Source of the DNA: Kribbella catacumbae DSM 19601
GTDB lineage: Bacteria > Actinomycetota > Actinomycetes > Propionibacteriales > Kribbellaceae
Direction of reading: 5' to 3'
NCBI RefSeq assembly: GCF_000372465.1
Contig: NZ_AQUZ01000031.1
Coordinates: 1-64,000 of the forward strand
Length of the DNA stretch: 64,000 bases
The notes beneath the pieces are model-generated. The model saw only the letters and a program-made list of their open reading frames with translations, was not told the origin of the DNA and made no database searches. Position numbers and translations under genes: made by a program. This document shows, in pieces, positions 39,689 to 47,956 of this stretch (positions are counted from its first letter, which is position 1; every line of letters begins with the position of its first letter).

Positions 39689-39712
39689 AAAAAAGCCCTG
39701 TACAGAAGGGCT
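39689..39712 (-). terminator. Intrinsic terminator of the SARP gene
   Basis: On the minus strand, AGCCCT and AGGGCT pair and are followed by TTTTTT, 7 bp after the stop of the large regulator gene. Confidence 0.8.
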
Positions 39713-39719
39713 GTGGCCG

Positions 39720-42701
39720 TCAGCCGACGGCGAGATCGGTGTTCAGCGCCGCCAGTGCCGAGCGGGCCCCGGCGACCTTGGCGTCGTTGGCGACCAGCTG
39801 CCACACGCGGGCCGCGCGATCCAGGTAGCGGCGGGCAAATTCCACATTCCCGGTCTTCGCGTGCAGCTGCCCGAGGTCGTACGCCGCCTGCCCCTCCACG
39901 CTGCGATCGCCCAGCCGGTGACCGATCTCGATCGCGTCCAGGAGCATCCGTCGTGCCGCCGCGCCGTCACCGAGGGCGATCAGCGCCCGCCCGAGCTCAG
40001 CCCGCCCGTACGCCGCGCAGTGGTCGTCGCCCAGACTCGTGAAGATCGCCAAGGATGCCTGCAACTGCCGGACCGCCTGGTCGGGGCGACCCTGGTGCAT
40101 CCGCAGCGCGGCGATCCGGCGCCGGACCTTCGCTTCGCGATGTGAGTCGCCGAGCCGGACCCCGACCAGGAACGCCTCGGCCAGATACCGCCCGGCGGTG
40201 ACCGGATCGTTGCGGCTCAGCCAGATCGAGGAAGCCGCGCTCCGGGCCACTGCTTCCCCGTTCTTGTCGCCCACCTCGACCAGCGCCTGGACCGCCCGCT
40301 CGTACTGCGTCAGCGCTTCGTCCGGCCGGCCCCGTTCGCGCAGCCAGGTGCCCAGAGCGACGGCGGCGATCCCGGTGCCCTGCCGATCCCCGATCTGCTC
40401 GAAGATCGAGACTGCCTCGTTCAGGTGATGCCTGGCCGCGTCCCAACTGTCCTGGTAGATCGCGAGCTGGCCGAGGTTGCGATGCATGATCGCCTCGCCG
40501 CGCCGGTCCCCGCAGGCGATCGCGCTGCTCAGGCCGGGCTGGTGCGACTCGTTCCAGTCGTCGAAGTACGCGCGCATGTCGAGGTACGGGCCCCAGGCGG
40601 CGGCGATCCGCCAGGCGTAGTCGTGCAGCCCGTTCTGTGCGGCCGCACGGATCGCCGGGGCGAAGGTGGAACGCTCGGCGTCGAACCACGCGATCGCGTC
40701 CGACGGGGTGAACGGCTGCGGGTCCGGGGCGAGCAGCGGGCCGGTGTGCTCGAGCACACCGAAGTACCCGAACGGCAACGCCGCCGTGGCCCGGCGCACC
40801 TTCTGCAGCAGGGAATCGAAGACGGTCCGCAGGTCCTTGGTCGCCTGCGCCTTCTGCTCCTCGTCGCCGACACCGATGGCGTGCAACCGCAGCAGATCGT
40901 GCACCCGGTAGCGCGCCGTACCGTTCGCGTCGACCGAGTTGATCTGCACCAGGTTGACCTCGATCAGCCGGTCCATGCTGCGGCGTACCGAGGACGGCGT
41001 GGCGATCGACTCCAGGATGCGGGCCGAGAACTCACCGACCGCGAAGTGACCGATCAGCCGGTAGAGCCGGGCCTCCTCGGCGCTCAGCGAGTCGTAGCTC
41101 AGGTCGGCACTGGTCCGGACGGCGAGCTCACCGATGCTCAGCTCGTCCAGCCGGTGGGTCTCGTCGCGAAGCCGCCGGGCCAGCTCGGCCGGGCTGAGGT
41201 CAGGACGCTGGGCCAGCCGGCTGGCGACGATCCGGATCGCGAGCGGCAGATTCCCGCAGGCTTGGAGGATCTCGGTGGCCGCCGGTGAACCGATGTCGAC
41301 TCGGCCGGCACCCGCGACCTGGCGGAGCAGCTCGGCCGCCTCGCCGTCGTCGAAGGTGTCGAGCGGCGTACTGTCCGCGCCGGCCAGATCCATCAGCCGG
41401 TTCCGGCTGGTGATGACGACGGCCGATGCCCCGGTGCCCGGCATCAGCGGCGCGATCTGGCTCGCGGCCGCGACGTCGTCGAGGATGATCAGCACCCGCC
41501 GGCTGGCGAGTTCGGACCGCAGAGCAGCCGATCGCCGCTCGGGATCAGCCGGTACCGCGGAGTCCGACATGTTGAGGCTCAGCAGCAGATCGGTCAGCGC
41601 GGCCGCGGGGTCGCGGGGCTCGGTGGCGCCGCGCATGTCCAGGTAGATCTGGCCGTCCGGGAACGATTCCCGCACGAGGTGCCCGAGCCGGATCGCGAGC
41701 GAAGTCTTGCCCGTTCCCGGGGCGCCGGAGATCACCGCGATCGGCGGGCGGACCGGGTCGCGGCCACAGACGAGATCGCGCAACTGCTCCAGATGTTGCC
41801 GTCGGCCACTGAAGTCGGCCAGGTCGAGTGGGAGCTGGCTGGGCGGCCGATGCGGCACCGTGAGCACCGGCGACGCCATCGGTCCGGCGGGTTCCGGCTC
41901 GGCGCGTTTCGGCGTACGGGTGTCGGCTGGGATGCCCGGGTCGGGCCAGTTGGCCGAGCGGCCGTTCTCCGCGCGGGCACCGGCTGCTTCGAGTTCGGGG
42001 CCGGGCTTGACGTCCAGCTCGTCGGCAAGGGTCTGCACGGCCTTCGCGTACGCCGCTCTGGCTTCGCCGGCCCGCCCGGCGGCGAGCAACGCGTCGACGA
42101 GTCGCCGCCACAGCTGTTCGTCGTACGGGTCCTCGGTGAGGCGACCGCTGAGCAGTACGGCGGCACCGCTGGCGTCGCCGTACTCGAGTCGCAGGTCGAG
42201 CAGTGTGTCCACCAGCCCCCGGTACTGCGCGTCGAGGCGGGCGATCGAGCCTTCCCAGGCGGACGGGATGGCCAGGTCCTCGAGCGGGTGCCCGCGCCAC
42301 AGCGAGTAAGCGCTGGACAGGACGAGCATGGCCTCGCGCTTGTCACCCGCGTCGCGCAGGTGACCGCCTTCGGCGAGCAGGGACTCGAACAGGCTCGCGT
42401 CGAGCTCGTCGACGCCGACCCCGATGCTGTAGCCGGCCGCGGAGGTGTCGATCGGCGCGGGCAGCCCGGCCTCCTTCAGGACACCGCGCAGGGCCCTGAC
42501 GTAGGTGCGGATGTTGGCCGTCGCCGAGCGGGGCGGGGTGCCCTCCCAGAGCGCGTCAGCGATCAGGTCGGTGGAAACGAACCGGTTGGGGTGCAGGAGC
42601 AACGTCGCGAGCAGCTGCCGCGGCTTACTCGCGCGGAGCGGCTGACCCTGGACATGAGTGAGCCGCAGAGGTCCGAGGATCTCGTACCTCAGACTGTCCA
42701 C
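39720..42701 (-). CDS. AfsR-type SARP transcriptional regulator (DNA-binding, BTAD, NB-ARC, TPR)
   Basis: 993 residues. Domain order: winged-helix OmpR-type DNA-binding 1-90 (LLATLLLHPNRFVSTDLIADALWEG), bacterial transcriptional activator domain 95-240, Pro-rich linker 250-295, NB-ARC NTPase about 300-560 with Walker A GAPGTGKT near 326-333 and Walker B VLIILDD near 395, winged helix about 560-630, and TPR repeats from about 700 to the end (units such as GDRQGTGIAAVALGTWLRERGRPDEAL). AfsR-like proteins activate secondary-metabolism or developmental genes. No biosynthetic cluster is adjacent. GTG start at 42701. Phased direct repeats 73-103 bp upstream could be its own binding sites. Confidence 0.92.
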   Translation of the reverse strand: MDSLRYEILGPLRLTHVQGQPLRASKPRQLLATLLLHPNRFVSTDLIADALWEGTPPRSATANIRTYVRALRGVLKEAGLPAPIDTSAAGYSIGVGVDELDASLFESLLAEGGHLRDAGDKREAMLVLSSAYSLWRGHPLEDLAIPSAWEGSIARLDAQYRGLVDTLLDLRLEYGDASGAAVLLSGRLTEDPYDEQLWRRLVDALLAAGRAGEARAAYAKAVQTLADELDVKPGPELEAAGARAENGRSANWPDPGIPADTRTPKRAEPEPAGPMASPVLTVPHRPPSQLPLDLADFSGRRQHLEQLRDLVCGRDPVRPPIAVISGAPGTGKTSLAIRLGHLVRESFPDGQIYLDMRGATEPRDPAAALTDLLLSLNMSDSAVPADPERRSAALRSELASRRVLIILDDVAAASQIAPLMPGTGASAVVITSRNRLMDLAGADSTPLDTFDDGEAAELLRQVAGAGRVDIGSPAATEILQACGNLPLAIRIVASRLAQRPDLSPAELARRLRDETHRLDELSIGELAVRTSADLSYDSLSAEEARLYRLIGHFAVGEFSARILESIATPSSVRRSMDRLIEVNLVQINSVDANGTARYRVHDLLRLHAIGVGDEEQKAQATKDLRTVFDSLLQKVRRATAALPFGYFGVLEHTGPLLAPDPQPFTPSDAIAWFDAERSTFAPAIRAAAQNGLHDYAWRIAAAWGPYLDMRAYFDDWNESHQPGLSSAIACGDRRGEAIMHRNLGQLAIYQDSWDAARHHLNEAVSIFEQIGDRQGTGIAAVALGTWLRERGRPDEALTQYERAVQALVEVGDKNGEAVARSAASSIWLSRNDPVTAGRYLAEAFLVGVRLGDSHREAKVRRRIAALRMHQGRPDQAVRQLQASLAIFTSLGDDHCAAYGRAELGRALIALGDGAAARRMLLDAIEIGHRLGDRSVEGQAAYDLGQLHAKTGNVEFARRYLDRAARVWQLVANDAKVAGARSALAALNTDLAVG

Positions 42702-42773
42702 TTGCCTGCCCTCTCAACTGTTGGCCCGCCCCATCGTGTCATCCCGCCGTGCTCGCCGGGAAGGTTCGGGACT

Positions 42774-42804
42774 GCGATATACGTCGCGATGTACGCGCGA
42801 TGTA
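42774..42804 (-). promoter_or_regulatory. Three phased direct repeats upstream of the SARP gene
   Basis: GCGAT(A/G)TA starts at 42774, 42786 and 42797 (periods 12 and 11 bp). On the coding strand this is TACATCGC twice and TATATCGC once, 73 bp upstream of the GTG start. SARP proteins bind direct heptamer repeats at one-turn spacing. The rest of 42702-42974 shows nothing else. Confidence 0.55.
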
Positions 42805-42974
42805 TCCGCACCCGGCATCGTGGTGGACGGTACCGGGGGGAGGGCAGGCCCGGGAGTGACGAGTGACCATCGTCGCGCCCGGGCCTGAATTTCGGAACCT
42901 CAGGGCACTGAGCATCGGCCGGTGGGGGCACTTGGCCGGGGGGAGCCCAGTGCCCTATCGACTACCGGCTGTGG

Positions 42975-43799
42975 TTACTGACCGCCGCCGGTGAAGGGCG
43001 GCTGGCCGTCCTTCGGACCGGGGGCTCCCGCAGGCGGCCCGCCGACCGGGGGCTGACCCTGGTACGGCGGCTGACCGCCGGCCGGCGGGAACTGCGGCTG
43101 CTGCTGGTACTGCGGCTGCTGCTGCTGGTAGCCACCCTGGTTCTGGCCCGGCATCTGCGGCTGGATCTGGCCCGACGACTGCACGCCCGGCTGCATCTGC
43201 GGCTGCGGCTGCTCGCCCTCGACCGAGCCGATGGTGCCGAACGAGACCTGCGGGACCGAGCGGACCTGCTCGTCCTTGACCTCGAAGTAGCCGGCCTTCT
43301 CGAACTTGAAGCCGTTCGCGATCAGGTTCGAGGGGAACGCCTCGATCCGGGTGTTGTAGTCGCCGACGTTGGCGTTGTAGAAGCGCCGGCCGGCCGCGAT
43401 CCGGTCCTCGGTGTCGGTCAGCTCGCGCTGCAGGTTGAGGAAGTTCTGATTCGACTGCAACTGCGGGTAGGCCTCGACCGAGATCATCATCTGCCGCAGC
43501 GCGCCGGACAGCTCACCCTCGGCGGCGGCCCGCTGCTCCGGGTTCGCGCCCTGCACGTTCACCGCCTGGGTGCGCAGCCGGGCGACCTCCTCGAACACGT
43601 GCCGCTCGTGCGCGGCGTACGCCCGGACGGTCTCGACCAGGTTCGGGATCAGGTCGTAGCGCCGGTGCAGCTCGACGTCGATCTGCCGCCAGGACTCCTG
43701 GATCAGGTTCCGCTGCTTGACGAACCGGTTGTACGAGACCATCAGCGCGATGGCCAGAATCACGACGATCGCGACGATGATGACGATGACGAGGGTCAT
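42975..43799 (-). CDS. LemA-family protein
   Basis: 274 residues. An N-terminal membrane helix (about 4-24) is followed by the LemA helical bundle: RNLIQESWRQIDVELHRRYDLIPNLVETVRAYAAHE near 30-68, then QLQSNQNFLNLQRELTDTEDRIAAGRRFYNANV near 117-150. After about 185 the chain becomes a Gln/Pro/Gly-rich tail with QQQPQYQQQPQ units, an addition to the usual 180-200 residue family size. The function of LemA in bacteria is unsettled; it is a membrane-anchored cytoplasmic or surface bundle. Last gene of the pyrE operon as judged by same-strand close spacing (65 bp after the previous gene). Confidence 0.9.
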   Translation of the reverse strand: MTLVIVIIVAIVVILAIALMVSYNRFVKQRNLIQESWRQIDVELHRRYDLIPNLVETVRAYAAHERHVFEEVARLRTQAVNVQGANPEQRAAAEGELSGALRQMMISVEAYPQLQSNQNFLNLQRELTDTEDRIAAGRRFYNANVGDYNTRIEAFPSNLIANGFKFEKAGYFEVKDEQVRSVPQVSFGTIGSVEGEQPQPQMQPGVQSSGQIQPQMPGQNQGGYQQQQPQYQQQPQFPPAGGQPPYQGQPPVGGPPAGAPGPKDGQPPFTGGGQ

Positions 43800-43864
43800 T
43801 TCCCTGCTCCCGAGTGTTGGGTACGACTCCCAGCGACTCTAACGCTGCCCAGGTCCGTCCCCAC

Positions 43865-44545
43865 TCACCCCGCGTACTGGTCCCGGGGGATCTCTTCGAT
43901 CAGGGTGGCCAGGAAGTCCAGCCGACGGCGGAGTTCTTCCTCGGTGTGGTGGCCGCGGTGCCAGCCGATCAGGTCGCCGCCCGACAGCCGCCAGCCCAGC
44001 TCCCCGCGGTCCATCAGCAGGTTCATCATCCGCGGATGGATCACTGCCCGCGCGTACCACGTGTCGTCGGCGGTGATCCTGAACAGCCGGTTGAACTCTT
44101 CGCTCTCGAACGCGATGTCCTGCTCACCCGTCAGCAGGTCGGCGACCTTCTCGCCCAGCAGGTTCTCGTGCTGCACCTGCAGGTACGGCAGGCTCCCGGG
44201 CAGCTGCATCACGACGACCCCGAACCGGTTGACCCACCCAGCGCCCCGGGCCTGCGGGAACAAGCCCTGCCGGGTCTCGTAGCTGTAGTCGAACGCGATG
44301 AACTTCCGCGCTCCCCAGCTGCCGCGGATCACGTTGGCGACGTCCCGGTGGTCGCCCCGGCCGAACGGGTCACCCGGCCACCGGTCGCCCAGCGCGGGCT
44401 CGGCATCGTAGTACCGCCAGCCGCTCTTCGAGGCGATCGTGCTGACCGCCTGGCCCCGGTCGTCGGCCCGGCGTTTGCGGTAGAGGTTGCTGACGACCGC
44501 GGCCGCGACGATGACGAGTAGCGGCAGCAGAGCTGAGTAGTCCAC
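43865..44545 (-). CDS. Membrane-anchored protein of unknown function (paralogue B)
   Basis: 226 residues. One N-terminal membrane helix (about 5-22) is followed by a basic stretch and a soluble alpha/beta domain with GDPFGRGDHRDVANVIRGSW near 56-75, FIAFDYSYETR near 81-91, a VVVMQLPGSLPYLQVQHENL strand pair near 108-127, and AVIHPRMMNLLMDRGELGWRL near 165-185. It shares this whole pattern with the next upstream gene, so the two arose by tandem duplication. The domain resembles DUF3137-like proteins but I cannot place it firmly. 37 bp separate the two genes. Its context between pyrE and LemA gives no function. Confidence 0.75.
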   Translation of the reverse strand: MDYSALLPLLVIVAAAVVSNLYRKRRADDRGQAVSTIASKSGWRYYDAEPALGDRWPGDPFGRGDHRDVANVIRGSWGARKFIAFDYSYETRQGLFPQARGAGWVNRFGVVVMQLPGSLPYLQVQHENLLGEKVADLLTGEQDIAFESEEFNRLFRITADDTWYARAVIHPRMMNLLMDRGELGWRLSGGDLIGWHRGHHTEEELRRRLDFLATLIEEIPRDQYAG

Positions 44546-44582
44546 CGGCAGAGCTTCTCAGCCGGTAGGTGTCACCACGCGG

Positions 44583-45287
44583 TCAGCCGGTGACGCGGGG
44601 GTCGATGCCGGCGTAGTCGCGCCAGACGTACGGCGGGACGTTGTCGACGACCAGTTGCAGGAGCTGGAGGCGGTTCATCACCTCGACGGGTGAGTGGGCG
44701 CCGGAGTCCCAGCCGACCAGGGAGTTGCCCTCGATCCGCCAGCCGATCTCACCGCGGGTGAGCAGCATCTCCATCATCTGCGGGTGGATCACCGCGTGCC
44801 CGAAGCGCTGGTCGTCGGCCAGCACCCGGAAGGCGCGGTTGAACTGCTCGCTCTCGAACTGGAGGTCGGCGAAGCCCAGCGCGTTCATCACCGCGCCACC
44901 GAAGATGCCCTCGTGGGTGACCTCGAGCTTCGGCAGGGCGCCCGGCAACTGCATCACCACGACGCCGAACTTGTGCGTCGTGGTCCGCCGTCCGCCTTTC
45001 CCGTTGCTCGTGTGGGTCTGGTAGCTGTAGTCGAAGGCAACGATCTGCCGGCCCTGGTACCCACCGGCGAGCACATTGCGGACCCGCCAGTTGTCACCCT
45101 TCTGGAACGGCGTGCCGGCCCACTGGCCGGCCAGCGCGTGGTTCTGCGGCTGATAGCTGAAGCCGAGCTGGGCGGCGAAGGCAGCGAACTCCTCGCGCCG
45201 CTTCTTCGCCATCACATGGCTGACATAGGCAGCCACGCCGACGACCAGCAGACCGACGACGACCATCACCGCCATGCTCGTGGTCAC
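44583..45287 (-). CDS. Membrane-anchored protein of unknown function (paralogue A)
   Basis: 234 residues with the same layout as the 43865-44545 product: N-terminal membrane helix (about 4-24), a basic segment KKRREEF, then WAGTPFQKGDNWRVRNVLAGGYQGRQIVAFDYSYQT near 55-90, KFGVVVMQLPGALPKLEVTHEG near 107-128 and AVIHPQMMEMLLTRGEIGWRIEG near 172-195. The shared MQLPG(S/A)LP and HP(R/Q)MM cores point to a common domain near the membrane face. Its ATG overlaps the pyrE stop by 4 bp (ATGA), so expression is coupled to pyrE. No catalytic motif is apparent. Confidence 0.75.
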   Translation of the reverse strand: MTTSMAVMVVVGLLVVGVAAYVSHVMAKKRREEFAAFAAQLGFSYQPQNHALAGQWAGTPFQKGDNWRVRNVLAGGYQGRQIVAFDYSYQTHTSNGKGGRRTTTHKFGVVVMQLPGALPKLEVTHEGIFGGAVMNALGFADLQFESEQFNRAFRVLADDQRFGHAVIHPQMMEMLLTRGEIGWRIEGNSLVGWDSGAHSPVEVMNRLQLLQLVVDNVPPYVWRDYAGIDPRVTG

Positions 45288-45832
45288 GAGCCGAGGCCAA
45301 GCTCCTCGAGGCCGAACACCGAGCGGTACTCCAGCCCCTCCGACTCGACCTTCTCCTGCGCGCCGGTCGCCCGGTCCACGATCACCGCGACGGCGACCAC
45401 CTCGGCACCGGCCTCGCGCAACGCCTCGACCGCGGTGAGTACCGAACCACCAGTTGTCGAAGTGTCCTCGACCGCGAGCACCCGGCGGCCCTTCACGTCC
45501 GGACCCTCGATCCGGCGCTGCAGCCCGTGCGTCTTCTCAGCCTTGCGGACGACGAACGCGTCCAGCTTGCGGCCCTGCTGAGCGGCCGCGTGCAGCATCG
45601 ACATCGCCACCGGGTCCGCCCCGAGGGTCAGCCCGCCGACGGCGTCGTACTCGAGATCCGCGGTCAGCTCCAGCAACGCGGGCCCGATCAGCGGCGCCGC
45701 CTCGGCGTCCAGCGTGATCCGGCGCAGGTCGACGTAGTAGTCGGCTTCCTTGCCCGAGGCCAGCGTCACCCGCCCGTGCACGACCGCCTTGTTCTTCACC
45801 TGGTCCAGCAACGCAGCGCGATCAAAGCTCAT
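45284..45832 (-). CDS. pyrE: Orotate phosphoribosyltransferase
   Basis: 182 residues. It transfers the phosphoribosyl group of PRPP to orotate, giving OMP in de novo pyrimidine synthesis. Motifs are the substrate loop TLASGKEADYYVDLRRITLD near 23-42, LTLGADPVAMSM near 68-79, the flexible-loop region RKAEKTHGLQRRIEG near 96-110 and the PRPP-binding RVLAVEDTSTTGGSVLTAVEAL near 117-138. First gene of a four-gene same-strand operon with two membrane paralogues and LemA. Separate from other pyrimidine genes in this window. Confidence 0.96.
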   Translation of the reverse strand: MSFDRAALLDQVKNKAVVHGRVTLASGKEADYYVDLRRITLDAEAAPLIGPALLELTADLEYDAVGGLTLGADPVAMSMLHAAAQQGRKLDAFVVRKAEKTHGLQRRIEGPDVKGRRVLAVEDTSTTGGSVLTAVEALREAGAEVVAVAVIVDRATGAQEKVESEGLEYRSVFGLEELGLGS

Positions 45833-45887
45833 AGCGCCCGAGCATAGAAGGTCGCCGGTTCCGCCCTACGCCTAACCCAGTAGTCGG

Positions 45888-46412
45888 TTAGTCTGCCACC
45901 GCCGCGCTGCTGACCTTTACGGCCGTCACGGCTCGAGGCTGCGAGGCCCCCCTGAGCAGCATGCCAAGAACGAGCGGGTTCAGTTGCAGCCGAGCGGTAT
46001 GAGATTGGAACAGTTCGCGAGCATAGGGATAGGCAGCAAAGAAGCCCGTGTTGCCGGCGATAGCGTCGGCAGCCTCATCATCAGGCTCGAAGCCATCGAG
46101 GATCTCGTAATCGACCACGAAGGTCGCAGCCAACTCGGCCACGGTGGCACCCTCGCCATCGGCCAGATCCAGCTGCCAGGTGAAGCGGTTGGCCATGAAG
46201 CTCTTTCCCACCACGAAGGAGACCTCGGACGAAAGCCTCGCGTCCACCGGCTCGGCACTGCCCTCATGCCTCTTGGCGCTGAACTCGATCAGTCGGATGT
46301 TGGCAAGCTCGCAATGATCGAGCAATGCTTGCATTCGAGCCTTCAACTGCTCATCATCGATGCTCGCAGGCTGCACGGCAGCCGTCCGGCCTACCTCAGC
46401 ACCTGGCTGCAT
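45888..46412 (-). CDS. SecB-like chaperone, candidate antitoxin chaperone
   Basis: About 174 residues. The C-terminal half carries the SecB-like signature: an extended beta region (SFMANRFTWQLDLADGEGATVAELAATF, about 70-98) followed by GFFAAYPYARELFQSH, then TARLQLNPLVLG, near 123-150, equivalent to the SecB (F/Y)-P-Y-A-R-E helix and final beta segment. The closest functional parallel is Rv1957 of M. tuberculosis, a SecB-like chaperone that protects the HigA1 antitoxin. The gene overlaps the upstream HTH gene by 17 bp and is third in a T-A-C ordered cassette. Start uncertain: ATG 46412 or GTG 46424, neither with a clear ribosome binding site, consistent with translational coupling. Base composition is less G+C-biased than the neighbours. 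Confidence 0.7.
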   Translation of the reverse strand: MQPGAEVGRTAAVQPASIDDEQLKARMQALLDHCELANIRLIEFSAKRHEGSAEPVDARLSSEVSFVVGKSFMANRFTWQLDLADGEGATVAELAATFVVDYEILDGFEPDDEAADAIAGNTGFFAAYPYARELFQSHTARLQLNPLVLGMLLRGASQPRAVTAVKVSSAAVAD

Positions 46413-46989
46413 CTTGGGTACCACGAATCACCGGAACAGTAGCCTCTTCATGCCTCACCATGGTCCATTCAGGAACCATCGCCAGTGTCGGCTTGTTCGA
46501 CCAGCAGTGCCGCATCCGCTGAATCGCCCTGTTGGCGTCGGTTACCTCGTGTGGTGAAAGCGGATAGCCACTTGGGCAAGGAATCGAGTTGTCAACGAGC
46601 CATCGGTATACGTCATGGGCAGCCCAGACCCTCACCCGGTCGCCAACAGAATCCAGCGCGGAGGGAAACTTACCGGGGCCACGTTTGCCGATTGTCCACA
46701 GGCGGACAGTTTCGCGGTTTACGCCCACCATCACCGCGATATCAGGCACAGCCATGAGCGACAATTCATGTCGGAGCGGCTCAGCAAGATTATCAACCGA
46801 CCTGATCCTGTTGACCAGTGATTCGACAGCTTCAACGGCGGAGTCCGCGGACAGAGTCGCCTCTACCCTGGTTTGGCCATCGACAGCGCAAAAGCTCGCG
46901 TCAGGCACAGCCGCCGCAATCAGTTCCATTCGATCCAGGTCCTCAATATCCAGCCGATCGTAAGAAACCGAGATCTGGTAAGTGGACAT
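46396..46989 (-). CDS. HTH protein with C-terminal tail, candidate antitoxin
   Basis: 197 residues. Residues 1-75 form an alpha/beta unit (YQISVSYDRLDIEDLDRMEL, then AVDGQTRVEATLSA) with a ferredoxin-like alternation. Residues about 80-131 are a MerR/excisionase-like HTH: VPDIAVMVGVNRETVRLWTI, then RVRVWAAHDVYRWL. Residues 132-197 are an extension with Trp and hydrophobic patches (RHCWSNKPTLAMVPEWTMV), a position where TAC antitoxins carry a chaperone-addiction sequence. AAGGGGG supports the ATG at 46989; a longer frame to 47040 enters the palindrome. It probably binds DNA, with the 47036-47071 palindrome as an obvious candidate. The antitoxin role is inference from gene order and domains. 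Confidence 0.6.
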   Translation of the reverse strand: MSTYQISVSYDRLDIEDLDRMELIAAAVPDASFCAVDGQTRVEATLSADSAVEAVESLVNRIRSVDNLAEPLRHELSLMAVPDIAVMVGVNRETVRLWTIGKRGPGKFPSALDSVGDRVRVWAAHDVYRWLVDNSIPCPSGYPLSPHEVTDANRAIQRMRHCWSNKPTLAMVPEWTMVRHEEATVPVIRGTQDAARC

Positions 46990-47035
46990 ACTTCCCCCTT
47001 TGAGCGCGGGCCGCTCTTCCCGCGAAGCCAAAGAT

Positions 47036-47071
47036 AGCATCCTCTGTTGGCAGTTGCCAACAGAGGATGCT
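47036..47071 (-). promoter_or_regulatory. Perfect 17-bp-arm palindrome between candidate toxin and antitoxin
   Basis: AGCATCCTCTGTTGGCA and its exact complement are separated by only 2 bp (GT at 47053-47054). The distal arm ends inside the stop codon of the upstream gene. Possible roles are an operator for the HTH protein or an mRNA hairpin separating the two genes. Only a weak U-rich run (ATCTTT) follows. Confidence 0.85.
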
Positions 47072-47754
47072 CATAGGTCGGCGATGATCATCTTGGCCTC
47101 AGAGCGGATGGCTTCGCACCGACTGCGGAGGCTCCGCGATTCCCTATCCTTCTCGTCAGCGACCAACCGCGCCGCGGATATGGCGCGGGTCTCGGCAAAC
47201 CTGGCAAGGTCGATCGGCCCCGAATCGGCCGGCGCGCCAGCCTCGCTTCTGGAGTGACCGGCCGAGTGTTCAGCCGTCACCGCTCTCTCCTCCTGATCCG
47301 TAGCCAGGTCGAGCAGTCGCTGCGCCTCATCCGAAGCCTCCATGGCCGCGGCGAGGAAGTCCTCCATGAGTTCACGGTGACCGCGAGCTTCAATCAATGC
47401 GCGGGCCGCCTCCAAGGCTTTGCCAGCCGAGGCAACCAGGGCCTTCGCCTGAACCATCAGATCGCGCGGCACGGCAACCCGGTCATGCGGACATTTACGC
47501 ATAAAGCTATCGAGTGCTCGCGCGGCTTCACTCCCATCGGCAGAACCCGACGTGGACATGACAATGGTGGCACACCGTTGGTCCGCCGGTAGGTTCGGAT
47601 CGCTGCAAGTGATCGCGCCCCAAACCTTGGCACCGCCAGCCGATTTCTTAAGCCACCATCCGCCCCGCCGTGCTCGCTGCAGCGCTTTCTGTGCTTCAGG
47701 CCGTGAATGCTCCGCCCACTGCTCGGCAGGAGATTTCCACCCAGCCTTCGCCAT
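47071..47754 (-). CDS. Unknown protein, candidate toxin with small Cys-containing N-terminal domain
   Basis: 227 residues. Residues about 20-91 form a compact module: a helix EAQKALQRARR, then GGWWLKKSAGGAKVWGAITC, CATIVMSTSG and a closing helix SEAARALDSFMRKCPH, with Cys50, Cys61 and Cys88. The helix-strand-strand-strand-helix order and Gly-Gly-Trp turn recall the small dsRBD-like fold of HicA toxins, but the catalytic His of HicA is not evident. Residues 95-227 are helical and charge-rich, probably coiled coil. I do not recognise a named family. GAGGGGG supports the ATG at 47754. First gene of the three-gene cassette, where a TAC locus carries its toxin. Confidence 0.55.
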   Translation of the reverse strand: MAKAGWKSPAEQWAEHSRPEAQKALQRARRGGWWLKKSAGGAKVWGAITCSDPNLPADQRCATIVMSTSGSADGSEAARALDSFMRKCPHDRVAVPRDLMVQAKALVASAGKALEAARALIEARGHRELMEDFLAAAMEASDEAQRLLDLATDQEERAVTAEHSAGHSRSEAGAPADSGPIDLARFAETRAISAARLVADEKDRESRSLRSRCEAIRSEAKMIIADL

Positions 47755-47956
47755 CCATCCCCCTCGTCGCATCCGGCGTTGGCTACGACATCGGGGCCCA
47801 TCCTCCCGCCCGGTTCGCAGCCAATAACCAAGAGTAAGGGGTGCCACCGACAGTTTCTTAATGACAACGGGCGACAGGCTTAAGGAACCGACTCATGTCC
47901 TAACGGATGATCCGGCAAATCAGCCCTCCGTCTGCGGCGATGCGCCGTACAAGCGG

